Source: Methanobacteriota archaeon
Lineage (GTDB): Archaea; Halobacteriota; Methanomicrobia; Methanomicrobiales; Methanoculleaceae
Assembly: GCA_023393455.1 (NCBI GenBank)
Contig: JAEWLJ010000020.1
Coordinates: 60,996-124,995, forward strand
Reading direction: 5' to 3'
DNA: 64,000 nucleotides
Shown here: positions 1 to 8,452 of the stretch, one piece after another
Layout of the letters: each line of letters opens with the position of its first letter
How positions within the stretch are numbered: position 1 is the first letter of the stretch
The notes under the pieces: model-generated
The model's input: the letters and a program-made list of their open reading frames with translations, nothing else
The model's database searches: none
Told to the model about the DNA's origin: nothing
Position numbers and translations under genes: made by a program

Positions 1-263
1 CAGAAGCACAGTCAGAGCTGATAACAACCTGAAGTTCATAATGCATCATACACATCAATGTATTTCACCCTTTCGTCACGCCCACGGCATACCGTGAATA
101 CGAGGGCATAAATAGCCCGCGATGCAGTCGGTCCGGGGATCTCATCCGGATGGAACAGAGAGGAGTGATATCTCGACGGGGATCCCGGGGAGCAGGTCCA
201 TAGATAGAAAAATTTATAACCCCTGGAAGGAATCTTCTATCTACAACTGTGGAGGTGCAACCG
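1..263. other. Upstream region of the glutamate synthase gene
   Basis: No convincing gene is seen here. A TATA box (TTTATAA) at 213-219 lies about 50 bases before the ATG at 264, which fits a short leader carrying the ribosome binding site at 251-257. The short reading frames on both strands lack ribosome binding sites and recognisable protein features. Confidence 0.6.
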
Positions 264-1853
264 ATGAACCTGCGAAGACCAAACGCCAACGATGCGACGG
301 GAACCGCCAACCGCTCCCGTGACGTCGTTCCCATGTCCGGCATCTGTAGCCGGTGCGTCGACGGGTGCAAAGGATCCTGCGAGATCTGGCTCTCTTCATT
401 CAGGGGGAGAGAGGTGCTCTACCCCGGCCCGTTCGGCGAGATCACGGCCGGCGCGGATAAAGACTACCCGGTCGACTACTCGCACCTGAACATCCAGGGC
501 TACGCCCGGGGCGCAAAAGGGCTGCCGGAAGGTGTCGAGGCCAATCCCGACACCGCGATCTTCTCCGCCGTCGATACCCGAACGGAGTACGGGTGGGAGA
601 GCAAGGTGCCGATGCGGGTGCCGATCTTCACCGGGGCGCTCGGCTCGACCGAGATTGCGCAGGCAAACTGGGAACACTTCGCCGTCGGAGCAGCCATAGC
701 GGGCATCACGCTCGTCTGCGGGGAGAACGTCTGCGGCGTCGACACGAGACTGGTGCTCGATCACGACGGCAAGGTCGCCCGGTCGCCCGAGATGGATCGC
801 CGGATCGAGTCCTACCGGAAGTTCCGGGACGGCTACGGGGAACTCCTGGTGCAACTGAACGTGGAGGATACAAGGCTCGGGACCGCCGAGTACGTCTCCT
901 CGAAGCACAACCTGGAGACGATCGAGCTGAAGTGGGGCCAGGGGGCGAAGTGCATCGGCGGCGAGATCAAGGTCGACAACCTCGACCGGGCGAACCAGCT
1001 CAAAGGTCGGGGCTACATCGTCCTCCCCGACCCGGGGGTTCACGAAGTCCGGGCGGCCTTCGAGGGCGGCGCCACAAAGGAGTTTGAGCGGCACTCCCGT
1101 CTCGGCTTCGTCACCCGGGAGGGGTTCCTCGAAGAGGTCGACCGGCTTCGCGATATCGGATTCAAGCGCGTCACCCTCAAGACCGGCGCATACTCGGCCG
1201 TCGAACTCGCGATGGCAATCCGCTACGGGGCAGAAGCGAAGATAGACCTCCTCACCATCGACGGCGCGCCCGGCGGCACGGGGATGAGCCCCTGGCCGAT
1301 GATGAACGAGTGGGGCATCCCGACGTTCTACATCGAGTCGCTGGCCTACCAGTTCGCCGAGAGGCTCCGGCAGCGGGGCATCCGGGTCCCGGACATCGCC
1401 ATCGCCGGCGGGTTCGCGGACGAGGCCAACGTCTTCAAGGGGCTGGCCATGGGAAGTCCCTACGTCAGGGCGGTCTGTATGGGCCGCGCTCTGATGATCC
1501 CCGGCATGGTCGGGAAGAACATCGGGAAGTGGCTTGAGGCGGGCGATCTCCCGAGAACCATCTCGAAGTACGGCAGCACTGCCGCGGAGATCTTCGTCTG
1601 CTACGAAGACCTCAAGGAGCGATACCCCGGCCGGATGGACGAGATCCCGCTCGGAGCGGTCGGGCTCTACACCTACGTCCAGAAGTTCAGGACCGGTCTC
1701 CAGCAGATCATGGCCGGAAGTCGGAACTTCAGCCTCAAGACGGTCGGCCGGAGCGACCTGATGGCCCTGACCGAAGAGGCGGAGGCGGTCTCCGGCATCC
1801 CCTACGTGATGCGGGCCTACCGCGACGCTGCCGAGGCGATACTCGACTCGTAA
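264..1853 (+). CDS. FMN-binding glutamate synthase domain protein (GltB central/FMN domain type)
   Basis: A 529-residue protein of the archaeal stand-alone glutamate synthase family, related to the FMN and synthase domains of bacterial GltB. It has a cysteine-rich N-terminus (CSRCVDGCKGSC), then the synthase barrel with the GQGAKCIGGEIK segment and the flavin-binding TIDGAPGGTGMSP segment. The family normally transfers ammonia released by a glutaminase partner to 2-oxoglutarate, but no glutaminase (GltA) or GltD subunit lies nearby, so its amino donor and reductant are unknown. The start is the ATG at 264. The GTG at 249 is in frame, but GGAGGTG at 251-257 is spaced as a ribosome binding site for 264. 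A TATA box precedes it and the gene appears monocistronic. Confidence 0.85.
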   Translation: MNLRRPNANDATGTANRSRDVVPMSGICSRCVDGCKGSCEIWLSSFRGREVLYPGPFGEITAGADKDYPVDYSHLNIQGYARGAKGLPEGVEANPDTAIFSAVDTRTEYGWESKVPMRVPIFTGALGSTEIAQANWEHFAVGAAIAGITLVCGENVCGVDTRLVLDHDGKVARSPEMDRRIESYRKFRDGYGELLVQLNVEDTRLGTAEYVSSKHNLETIELKWGQGAKCIGGEIKVDNLDRANQLKGRGYIVLPDPGVHEVRAAFEGGATKEFERHSRLGFVTREGFLEEVDRLRDIGFKRVTLKTGAYSAVELAMAIRYGAEAKIDLLTIDGAPGGTGMSPWPMMNEWGIPTFYIESLAYQFAERLRQRGIRVPDIAIAGGFADEANVFKGLAMGSPYVRAVCMGRALMIPGMVGKNIGKWLEAGDLPRTISKYGSTAAEIFVCYEDLKERYPGRMDEIPLGAVGLYTYVQKFRTGLQQIMAGSRNFSLKTVGRSDLMALTEEAEAVSGIPYVMRAYRDAAEAILDS

Positions 1854-1972
1854 GACGAAATGCAGAGACGAACAACCTCCCCCGCCGGCCGCACACCATG
1901 CGCCCCCGACACCGGGCCGGGAGAGGTTAAACAACCTCGGAAGATGCAAATGTCCAAAATAAACAATTTTTA

Positions 1973-2021
1973 TTTATATTTTGTATCCTCGATAATATTT
2001 AATGCAAAGAGTGCGTCAGGA
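1973..2021 (+). promoter_or_regulatory. Promoter and ribosome binding site of the epimerase gene
   Basis: An AT-rich block ends in the TATA box TTTATATT at 1973-1980, predicting transcription from about 2000-2005. AGGA at 2018-2021 is a weak ribosome binding site seven bases before the ATG at 2029. This argues against the in-frame ATG at 2002, which would sit on the transcription start. Confidence 0.5.
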
Positions 2022-2028
2022 ATGCCTG

Positions 2029-3168
2029 ATGCATATGCATACGGATACCAGTCCGACCGTTCTCATCACCGGGGGAGCGGGATTCATCGGGTCGCACCTC
2101 GCGACGGAACTGCTGCAGCACGGCTATGAGGTCCGCATCCTCGACAACCTGATGCCGCAGGTGCACGGGTCGGAGCGACACCGGCCCGACCACCTCGACC
2201 GGCGCTCAACAGTCATCGTCGGGGATATCCGGGACTCGCACCAGCTCAAGGAGGCTCTCGAAGGGGTCGACGCCGTCATCCACCTGGCGGCGGTCGTCGG
2301 GGACCGGTCGAGCATGTACCAGATCGAGAAGTACATGAGCGTCAACGCTTCCGGAACCGCCGTGTTCCTGGAGGCGCTCCTCGATCACCCCCTCAAGCGC
2401 CTGATCGTCGCCTCGAGCTGTGCCGTCTATGGGGAAGGGCTGTACTGTTCCTACAACGGCACCACCTATCCGAAGATCAGGCGCTCCCCGCACCGGACGG
2501 CACGGGGCGGATGGGAGCCCCGGAGCCCGGAGGGAGAGGTGGTCTACCCCCTCCCCACGCCGGAGACGAAGGAGACGTCGCCGCGCTCGGTCTACGCCAT
2601 CTCCAAGCACGACCAGGAGGAGATGTGCAGGCTGATCGGGGAGGCATACGGCATCCCAACGACCGTTCTCCGGCTCTTCTCTGTCTACGGCCCGCACCAG
2701 GGGTATGCCAACCCCTACTCCGGCATGCTCACCGAGTACGCGTCCCGCCTGCTCCACGGACTCCCCATCCGGCTCTTTGAGGACGGTTACCAGCAGCGCG
2801 ACTTCGTGAGCGTCTACGACACGGCCCGGGCCTTCCGCCTGGCACTCGAATCACCCCGTGCCGCCGGCGAGACGCTCAACATAGGAAGCGGCCGGCCATA
2901 CACGTTCAGGACCGTTGCCGGCATCCTTGCGACGATGACCGGGCGGCAGGACCTCGCAGTGGAGATCCCGGGGATCGGACGGACCGGCGAGATCCGCCAC
3001 TGCTTCGCCGATATCAGCCGTGCACGGGAGGTTCTCGGCTACGAGCCCGGAGTCCCCCTCGAGGCCGGCCTCCTCGACCTGGTCTCCTGGGTCGAAGCGG
3101 AGATCACAGCGCAGAAGAAGGTTCCTGCACCCATCACGACGCCGGGACCGGGACCCCTCCGGGTCTGA
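2029..3168 (+). CDS. NAD-dependent epimerase/dehydratase (extended SDR)
   Basis: A 379-residue extended short-chain dehydrogenase, probably a nucleotide-sugar epimerase or dehydratase for surface glycan precursors. The N-terminal Rossmann motif is visible (TGGAGFIGSH), as are the DIRD and HLAA segments, the catalytic YAISK (Tyr-x-x-x-Lys), and LRLFSVYGPHQ, which is typical of UDP-glucose 4-epimerase relatives. An insert of about 40 residues rich in Arg and Pro lies between the VASSCAVYGEG strand and the YAISK helix, longer than in GalE. The exact substrate cannot be read from the sequence. The gene stands alone between a glutamate synthase protein and a membrane protein; no glycosyltransferase is adjacent. 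Confidence 0.8.
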   Translation: MHMHTDTSPTVLITGGAGFIGSHLATELLQHGYEVRILDNLMPQVHGSERHRPDHLDRRSTVIVGDIRDSHQLKEALEGVDAVIHLAAVVGDRSSMYQIEKYMSVNASGTAVFLEALLDHPLKRLIVASSCAVYGEGLYCSYNGTTYPKIRRSPHRTARGGWEPRSPEGEVVYPLPTPETKETSPRSVYAISKHDQEEMCRLIGEAYGIPTTVLRLFSVYGPHQGYANPYSGMLTEYASRLLHGLPIRLFEDGYQQRDFVSVYDTARAFRLALESPRAAGETLNIGSGRPYTFRTVAGILATMTGRQDLAVEIPGIGRTGEIRHCFADISRAREVLGYEPGVPLEAGLLDLVSWVEAEITAQKKVPAPITTPGPGPLRV

Positions 3169-3221
3169 GGAAGGCACGGCTCCCAACCTTTATTTCCCTG
3201 CCGCGGATATGTTCTCCTATC

Positions 3222-3968
3222 ATGCGCCACAGTCTCCGGACCTGGGAGGTACGCCTCGGGATCGTCCTGGTCGCCTCCTCGATCGCCATCTACAGCGTGA
3301 AATACCTCCTCCTCGGCGATCCCGAGAACACCTACCAGTACATCTTCAACGCTCTCGGGTTTCTGCCGATAAACGTCCTCCTGGTGACCATTATCCTGAA
3401 CCAACTCCTGAGCGTCCGGGCAAAGCGCGAGAGGCTGGAGAAACTGAACATGGTCATCGGAACCTTCTTCTCGGAGGTCGGCACCGCGCTCCTCGCCTAC
3501 ATCTCCGCACGCGACCCGGACCTCGGGGGAGCCCACCAGGACCTCGTCGTGACGGATGCCTGGAAGCCCGAGACCTTCGGCGCAGTTCGCGACCGCCTCA
3601 GGGACCACACCTGCCGGGTCGCCGTCGATCCCGGTGACCTGCAGGAACTCTGCGGTTACCTGAAGGAACGGCGGGATTTCCTCCTTCGCCTGCTTGAAAA
3701 CCCCGTCCTCCTGGAGCACGAATCGTTCACCGACCTCCTCCGGGCGACCTTCCATCTCACCGAAGAACTCGAGCGCAGAGAGGACTTCGCGAGCCTTCCC
3801 GAGAGCGACATCGCGCATCTCACCAGGGACGTCGAACGGGTATACAACCGGCTCATCGTGGAATGGCTCGCCTACATGGAGCACCTGAAGTGCAACTACC
3901 CCTACCTCTTCTCGCTTGCGATGCGCAGCAACCCCTTCGACGAGACGGCATCGCCGGTGGTGCGGTGA
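3222..3968 (+). CDS. Conserved membrane-anchored protein of unknown function
   Basis: A 248-residue protein that I cannot assign to a named family. Two hydrophobic segments (about residues 10-30 and 40-62) anchor an otherwise soluble, mostly helical cytoplasmic domain rich in Glu, Arg and Leu. No catalytic motif is apparent. A TATA-like CTTTATTTC lies at about 3188-3196, so the transcript has a very short leader before the ATG at 3222. The gene is on the same strand as its neighbours but has its own promoter, and the 65-base gap to the next gene contains another TATA box. It could be a signalling or scaffold protein; this is a guess from architecture only. Confidence 0.55.
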   Translation: MRHSLRTWEVRLGIVLVASSIAIYSVKYLLLGDPENTYQYIFNALGFLPINVLLVTIILNQLLSVRAKRERLEKLNMVIGTFFSEVGTALLAYISARDPDLGGAHQDLVVTDAWKPETFGAVRDRLRDHTCRVAVDPGDLQELCGYLKERRDFLLRLLENPVLLEHESFTDLLRATFHLTEELERREDFASLPESDIAHLTRDVERVYNRLIVEWLAYMEHLKCNYPYLFSLAMRSNPFDETASPVVR

Positions 3969-3993
3969 ACGAGCACCACACACCATAACACAA

Positions 3994-4002
3994 CATATAT
4001 AC
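3994..4002 (+). promoter_or_regulatory. TATA box for the 2-oxoacid oxidoreductase operon
   Basis: CATATATAC at 3994-4002 lies about 32-40 bases upstream of the ATG at 4034, which suggests a very short leader. No Shine-Dalgarno sequence is seen before this ATG, so initiation may be close to leaderless. Confidence 0.45.
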
Positions 4003-4033
4003 CCGCCCGCAGGCTACGCCGCATCTGATCACC

Positions 4034-5692
4034 ATGGCCGAATACTCCATCCTGATCGGCGGCAAGGCGGGGGAGGGGATCAACACGGCAGGCCTCTCCA
4101 TCGCCGGACTCTTCTCCCGCCTCGGTTACCGCACCTACATGTACTTCGATTACCCCTCGCTCATCCGGGGCGGGCACAACTTCGCGATCATCCGTGCCTC
4201 CGAGAAGCCGATCGGGGCGCACCGCACCCCGGTCGACGTCCTCCTCGCCTTCGACCAGAACAGCATCGAGAACCACCGGGAGCGTATCCACGAGGGCACG
4301 ACGGTCGTCTACGATGCCTCGCAGGTGGTGCGGGGCGAAGGCTACGGCCTCCCGCTCGATACGATCGTCAAAGAGGAGAAAGCTCCCCCGATCACCAAGA
4401 ACTCCGCGATGCTCGGGGCGCTCGCCCGGGTGGCGGGGATCGGGCGTGACGTGCTCGATGAAGTCCTCCATAAAAGCGTCCCCGCGAAGCACCTGGACTC
4501 GAACCTCCGGGTCGCCGGGCGGGGCTACGACGCCGTGGAGGGCGTCTTCACCGTCGAACCACTCGAGGGGCCGGAACTCCCGGTCCTGACCGGAAACGAG
4601 GTGACGGGGCTCGGGCTCGTCCACGGCGGGCTTGAGTCCTACGTCGCCTACCCGATGACCCCGACATCGAACATCCTCCACTTCCTCGCGAACCGCGCCG
4701 AAGACCTCTCGATCAAGGTCCTTCACCCGGAAAACGAGATCAGCGTCATCCTGATGGCGCTCGGCCTCGCCTACGCCGGGGAGAAGACGGCGGTCGGGAC
4801 CGCGGGCGGGGGGTTCTGCCTGATGACCGAGGCCCTCTCGCTCGCCGGGATGTCGGAGACCCCCGTGACGATCGTCGTGGGGCAGCGCCCCGGCCCGAGC
4901 ACCGGCCTGCCGACCTACACCGCCCAGACCGACCTGCACTTCGTCCTGAACGCGGGTCAGGGCGAGTTCCCGCGGTTCGTCGTTGCCCCCGGCGACCTTG
5001 CCGAGACCTACTCCTGGTCGGCGACCGCCCTGATGCTCTCGTGGAAGTACCAGGTGCCTTCGATCGTCCTGACCGACAAGACGCTCGCGGAGGGGGCCTA
5101 CTCGTTTGATCTCGGGGCCGTCACTCCGCCCCCCGACCGGGAACCGGAACTCTGGGACGGGAACGGCGAGTATCGCCGGTATGCCGGGACAGAGAGCGGG
5201 GTCTCGCCGCTCGCCTTCCCGGGGAGGAAGGGCGCGATCGTCAAGGCGAGCAGTTACGCCCACGACGAGGCCGGGTTCACGACGGAAGAGGCGAACGAGA
5301 CGAGGAAACTCCAGGAGAAGATGCTCCGGAAAGGCGAGAGCCTCAAGAAGGAACTCGCCGCCTACCCGACGGTGAAGACCTACGGCACGCGGGATGCCGG
5401 GAAGACGATCGTCTGCTGGGGCTCGGAGAAGTGGGCCTGCATCGAGGCCGCCGAGAGGCTCGGAGCGCAGGTCGTCCAGCCGCTCGTGCTTGCGCCGTTC
5501 CCCGTCCGCGCCTGGAAGGAGGCGATGATCGGGGCGGGGGACGTCGCCTGCGTCGAGAACAACGCTACGGGACAACTCGCCCGCCTCCTCCGCCAGCACG
5601 ACTTCGACCCGGGGAGGCCCGTCCTGAAGTACGACGGGCGCCCGTTCGCGGTCGACGAACTGGAGGCACGTCTCAGGGAGGTCTTTGCATGA
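4034..5692 (+). CDS. korA: 2-oxoacid:acceptor oxidoreductase, fused gamma-alpha subunit
   Basis: A 552-residue fusion of the gamma domain (about residues 1-180, beginning with the ILIGGKAGEGINTAG motif) and the alpha domain (about 190-552, with the YPMTPTSNILH segment that contacts thiamine diphosphate at the subunit interface). The enzyme couples CoA-dependent oxidative decarboxylation of a 2-oxoacid to ferredoxin, or runs in reverse to fix CO2 in the incomplete reductive TCA cycle of methanogens. Its stop codon overlaps the start of the beta subunit gene (ATGA at 5689-5692). The substrate, 2-oxoglutarate or a branched-chain oxoacid, cannot be fixed from sequence alone. No separate ferredoxin-like delta subunit gene is next to it. 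Confidence 0.88.
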   Translation: MAEYSILIGGKAGEGINTAGLSIAGLFSRLGYRTYMYFDYPSLIRGGHNFAIIRASEKPIGAHRTPVDVLLAFDQNSIENHRERIHEGTTVVYDASQVVRGEGYGLPLDTIVKEEKAPPITKNSAMLGALARVAGIGRDVLDEVLHKSVPAKHLDSNLRVAGRGYDAVEGVFTVEPLEGPELPVLTGNEVTGLGLVHGGLESYVAYPMTPTSNILHFLANRAEDLSIKVLHPENEISVILMALGLAYAGEKTAVGTAGGGFCLMTEALSLAGMSETPVTIVVGQRPGPSTGLPTYTAQTDLHFVLNAGQGEFPRFVVAPGDLAETYSWSATALMLSWKYQVPSIVLTDKTLAEGAYSFDLGAVTPPPDREPELWDGNGEYRRYAGTESGVSPLAFPGRKGAIVKASSYAHDEAGFTTEEANETRKLQEKMLRKGESLKKELAAYPTVKTYGTRDAGKTIVCWGSEKWACIEAAERLGAQVVQPLVLAPFPVRAWKEAMIGAGDVACVENNATGQLARLLRQHDFDPGRPVLKYDGRPFAVDELEARLREVFA

Positions 5693-6561
5693 CCCCGACA
5701 GAGCCGGCCGGCGACCTCATCACCACGGCACAGAACACCTGGTGCCCCGGGTGCGGTAACTTCTCGATAGAGCACATGATGAAGTCGGCGATCGCGGAAC
5801 TCTCGAAGGAGGAGAGGATACCCATCGAGAACTTCGTTCTCCTCGGCGGGATCGGGTGTCACGGGAAACTGGTCGACTACCTGAACGTCAACAGTTTCTA
5901 TGGCATCCACGGCCGGTCGATCCCGGCGGCCACCGGGATACGGCTTGCGAACCCGGATCTCAAGGTGATCTGCCACGTCGGGGACGGGGACATCTACGCC
6001 GAGGGGCTCGCCCACCTCCTCTTCGCGGCCAAAAGGAACAGCGACATCACGGTGATCGTCCACGACAACCGGGTCTACGGGCTGACGACCGGGCAGTACA
6101 CCCCGACGTCGCCCTCCGGCTTCAAGGGCCGCTCCACCCCGGGCGGGATAACGGAGCACCCCTTGAACCCGCTCGAGGTCATGCTCGCCGCCGGGGCGAC
6201 CCACATCGCACGCGGCTACACCAGGAAGGTCCAGCACCTGAAGGGTCTCTTCAAGGAGGCGATCATGCACCGCGGGTTCTCGCTCGTCGATGTCCTCCAG
6301 ATCTGCGCGACCTACTTCAACCTGACCGACTACTACAACGAACACACCTACGAGATGCAGGAGGGCGAGATCGAGACCGGCCGGTTCGAGAGCGCTCTTG
6401 ATAAGATCCGGGAATGGGACTACGATCGGGAGGCGCCGATCCCGCTCGGAACGTTTTACTCGGTCAAAAAGCCGATCTACGAGGAGCATTTCCAGGCGCT
6501 CACCGCCGGAAAACCAGACCGGAGAGCGCTTGTCCAAAAAGTCATCGAGGAGTGGCGCTGA
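5689..6561 (+). CDS. korB: 2-oxoacid:acceptor oxidoreductase, beta subunit (thiamine diphosphate-binding)
   Basis: A 290-residue beta subunit. The N-terminal WCPGCGN motif and the GDGD segment, followed about 25 residues later by HDNRVYGLT, form the thiamine diphosphate and magnesium site. A further Cys in GIGCHGK is typical of the KorB/OorB group. Translation is coupled to the upstream subunit through the ATGA overlap, which sets the start at 5689. Reading upstream of this point stays open but is only an overlap with the alpha gene. Together the two genes encode a complete catalytic unit with fused gamma-alpha plus beta. Electron transfer would use a free ferredoxin. Confidence 0.9.
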   Translation: MTPTEPAGDLITTAQNTWCPGCGNFSIEHMMKSAIAELSKEERIPIENFVLLGGIGCHGKLVDYLNVNSFYGIHGRSIPAATGIRLANPDLKVICHVGDGDIYAEGLAHLLFAAKRNSDITVIVHDNRVYGLTTGQYTPTSPSGFKGRSTPGGITEHPLNPLEVMLAAGATHIARGYTRKVQHLKGLFKEAIMHRGFSLVDVLQICATYFNLTDYYNEHTYEMQEGEIETGRFESALDKIREWDYDREAPIPLGTFYSVKKPIYEEHFQALTAGKPDRRALVQKVIEEWR

Positions 6562-6697
6562 GACCCACCCGGGGTTGATAACTCAGCCGCCCCGCGGAGG
6601 GCCACCGTAACGGGCATACCTTCCCGGGGATCGCGGCCACTCCCACCCGGGGGCCGGAGAACCACGCAACCCATTCAAACAGATTAATATAATTCTA

Positions 6698-6767
6698 TTT
6701 TTATACAACTTGGCTCGAATAATCGCCCGCAACAGTCTCTGCTATCGCGGGCGATCCAGCGAGGTGA
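6698..6767 (+). promoter_or_regulatory. Promoter and ribosome binding site of the MFS transporter
   Basis: TTTTTATAC at 6698-6705 is a good TATA box, predicting transcription from about 6728. GAGGTGA at 6761-6767 is a strong Shine-Dalgarno site eight bases before the TTG at 6776. An upstream in-frame TTG at 6710 would lie before the transcript begins. Confidence 0.6.
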
Positions 6768-6775
6768 CCGATTTC

Positions 6776-8350
6776 TTGAGCGGAACGAGAAGACGCAGGC
6801 GGCGCAGGATCTTCGAGCCAGAAGAGAGCCTGGCGGCCGAAGAGGTCGACCACGGCTTGAGACTCGTCATCCGGGACGGGCTCACCACCCAGGCGATGGT
6901 GACGCTGACCGGCGGCATCTTCCTTGTAGCCTTCGCCCTCCAGCTCGGGGCATCCAACACCGTAATCGGCCTCCTCGCCGCAATCCCCCCGCTCGCAGAA
7001 CTCCTCCAGATACCCTCCATCTACGTCATCGACCGCATCCGGAACCGCAGGCTGGTCGTCGTCGCGGCATCGCTCGCGGCACGGCTCTGCTGGATACCGA
7101 TAATCCTGATACCCTTCTTCCTCTCCCCGTGGCAGGGGATAATCGCGCTCACCGCCTCGATAGCCCTCTACGCGTCGTTCTCGGCGCTCTCCCACTGCGG
7201 CTGGAACTCCTGGATGCGCGACCTGATACCGCAGGACCGGCTCGGGGAGTTCTTCTCCCGCCGGCTGACCCTCTCCACGGGGATCGCGCTCGTCATCAGC
7301 CTCGTCGCCGGGTTCTTCATCGACTCGTGGGAAGCCGCCTTCCCCGACCTCGCCGCCTACGGCTACTCCGTCCTCTTCCTTCTCGGGCTCATCGCAGGGC
7401 TCGTCGGGATCACCTTCCTCGCCCGAACCCCCGAGCCCCGGATGGCCCCCGACGACGGGGGGGACGGCCTGCTCGCCGCGATCAGAAAGCCGTTCGCCGA
7501 CCTGAACTTCAGGAACCTCATCATCTTCCTCGGGTCGTGGAACTTCGCCGCCAACCTCGCGGCGCCGTTCTTCACCGTCTACATGCTCCAGAGGATCGGT
7601 CTCGACATCTCGCTCGTCGTCGCCCTCAGCGTCGGGAGCCAGGTCATGAACATCATCTTCTACCGCTCGTGGGGGCGGGTCTCCGACCGCTACTCCAACA
7701 AGTCGGTTCTTGCCGTGAGCGGGCCGCTCTATATGCTCGCGGTCTTCGCGTGGATGTTCGTCACGCTCCCGAACATCTACATCCTGACCTACCCGCTGCT
7801 CATCCTCATCCATATCCTCATGGGGATCTCACTCGCGGGGGTCTCGCTCGCCTCGGGAAACATCAGCCTGAAGATGGCGCCGCAGGGCCAGGCCACCAGT
7901 TACCTTGCGGCAAGCACCTTTGCGAACTCCGTCGCCGCCGGCGTCGCCCCGATCCTCGGCGGGCTCTTCGTGGACTTCTTCGCCAAACGGGAGCTGATCT
8001 GGACGCTGGTATGGAGGAGCCCGGTGCGAGAACTCGTCTTTGTCACCCTCGACCTGCAGCAGTGGGAGTTCTTCTTCCTCTTCGCCTTCATCCTCGGGCT
8101 CTACTCCCTCCACCGTCTGACAGCGGTGCAGGAGGAGGGGGAGGCAAAGGAGCAGGAGGTCGTCAACGAACTCCTTGCGGGGGTCCGACGGGATATGCGC
8201 AACTTCTCCCCGGCGGGGGGCCTGCGGGATATGGTGAAGTTCCCCTTCTCGTCCCTCAGGAACCACCAAAAGAGGAGCAGCAAGGAGCCGCCCGAAGAAG
8301 AGACGGTCGATGGGGAGGGGACGGAACCCCCGGATTCCCGGCGCCCATAG
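6776..8350 (+). CDS. Major facilitator superfamily transporter
   Basis: A membrane protein of about 524 residues with roughly ten to twelve hydrophobic segments in two halves, typical of the major facilitator superfamily. The N-terminus is basic (RRRRRRR) and cytoplasmic. The loop with FLARTPEPR between the halves and the long charged C-terminal tail (Glu- and Lys-rich, about the last 90 residues) are hydrophilic. The transported compound cannot be inferred. The start is taken as TTG 6776 from the strong GAGGTGA site and the TATA position. It is convergent with the polyamine gene downstream, with a gap of about 100 bases that contains nothing recognisable. Confidence 0.8.
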   Translation: MSGTRRRRRRRIFEPEESLAAEEVDHGLRLVIRDGLTTQAMVTLTGGIFLVAFALQLGASNTVIGLLAAIPPLAELLQIPSIYVIDRIRNRRLVVVAASLAARLCWIPIILIPFFLSPWQGIIALTASIALYASFSALSHCGWNSWMRDLIPQDRLGEFFSRRLTLSTGIALVISLVAGFFIDSWEAAFPDLAAYGYSVLFLLGLIAGLVGITFLARTPEPRMAPDDGGDGLLAAIRKPFADLNFRNLIIFLGSWNFAANLAAPFFTVYMLQRIGLDISLVVALSVGSQVMNIIFYRSWGRVSDRYSNKSVLAVSGPLYMLAVFAWMFVTLPNIYILTYPLLILIHILMGISLAGVSLASGNISLKMAPQGQATSYLAASTFANSVAAGVAPILGGLFVDFFAKRELIWTLVWRSPVRELVFVTLDLQQWEFFFLFAFILGLYSLHRLTAVQEEGEAKEQEVVNELLAGVRRDMRNFSPAGGLRDMVKFPFSSLRNHQKRSSKEPPEEETVDGEGTEPPDSRRP

Positions 8351-8452
8351 GTTCGGTCCAGGGCAGGGACATGGAGGGATGACACCATCCAGAGCCTCGC
8401 CGTCGAATGGCTCAGACCATCACCCGCCCATAGAGCACCGCAACCCACCTTC

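Noticed and set aside
396..1949. A 517-codon open frame on the minus strand opposite the glutamate synthase gene
   Set aside because: Mirror frame of a GC-rich gene. Its translation is rich in Arg, Asp, Gly and Pro with no motif, and the plus strand gene has clear family motifs.
3902..5599. A 565-codon minus-strand frame opposite the oxidoreductase alpha gene
   Set aside because: Same codon-bias effect; the translation is unstructured and the plus strand encodes a well-recognised subunit.
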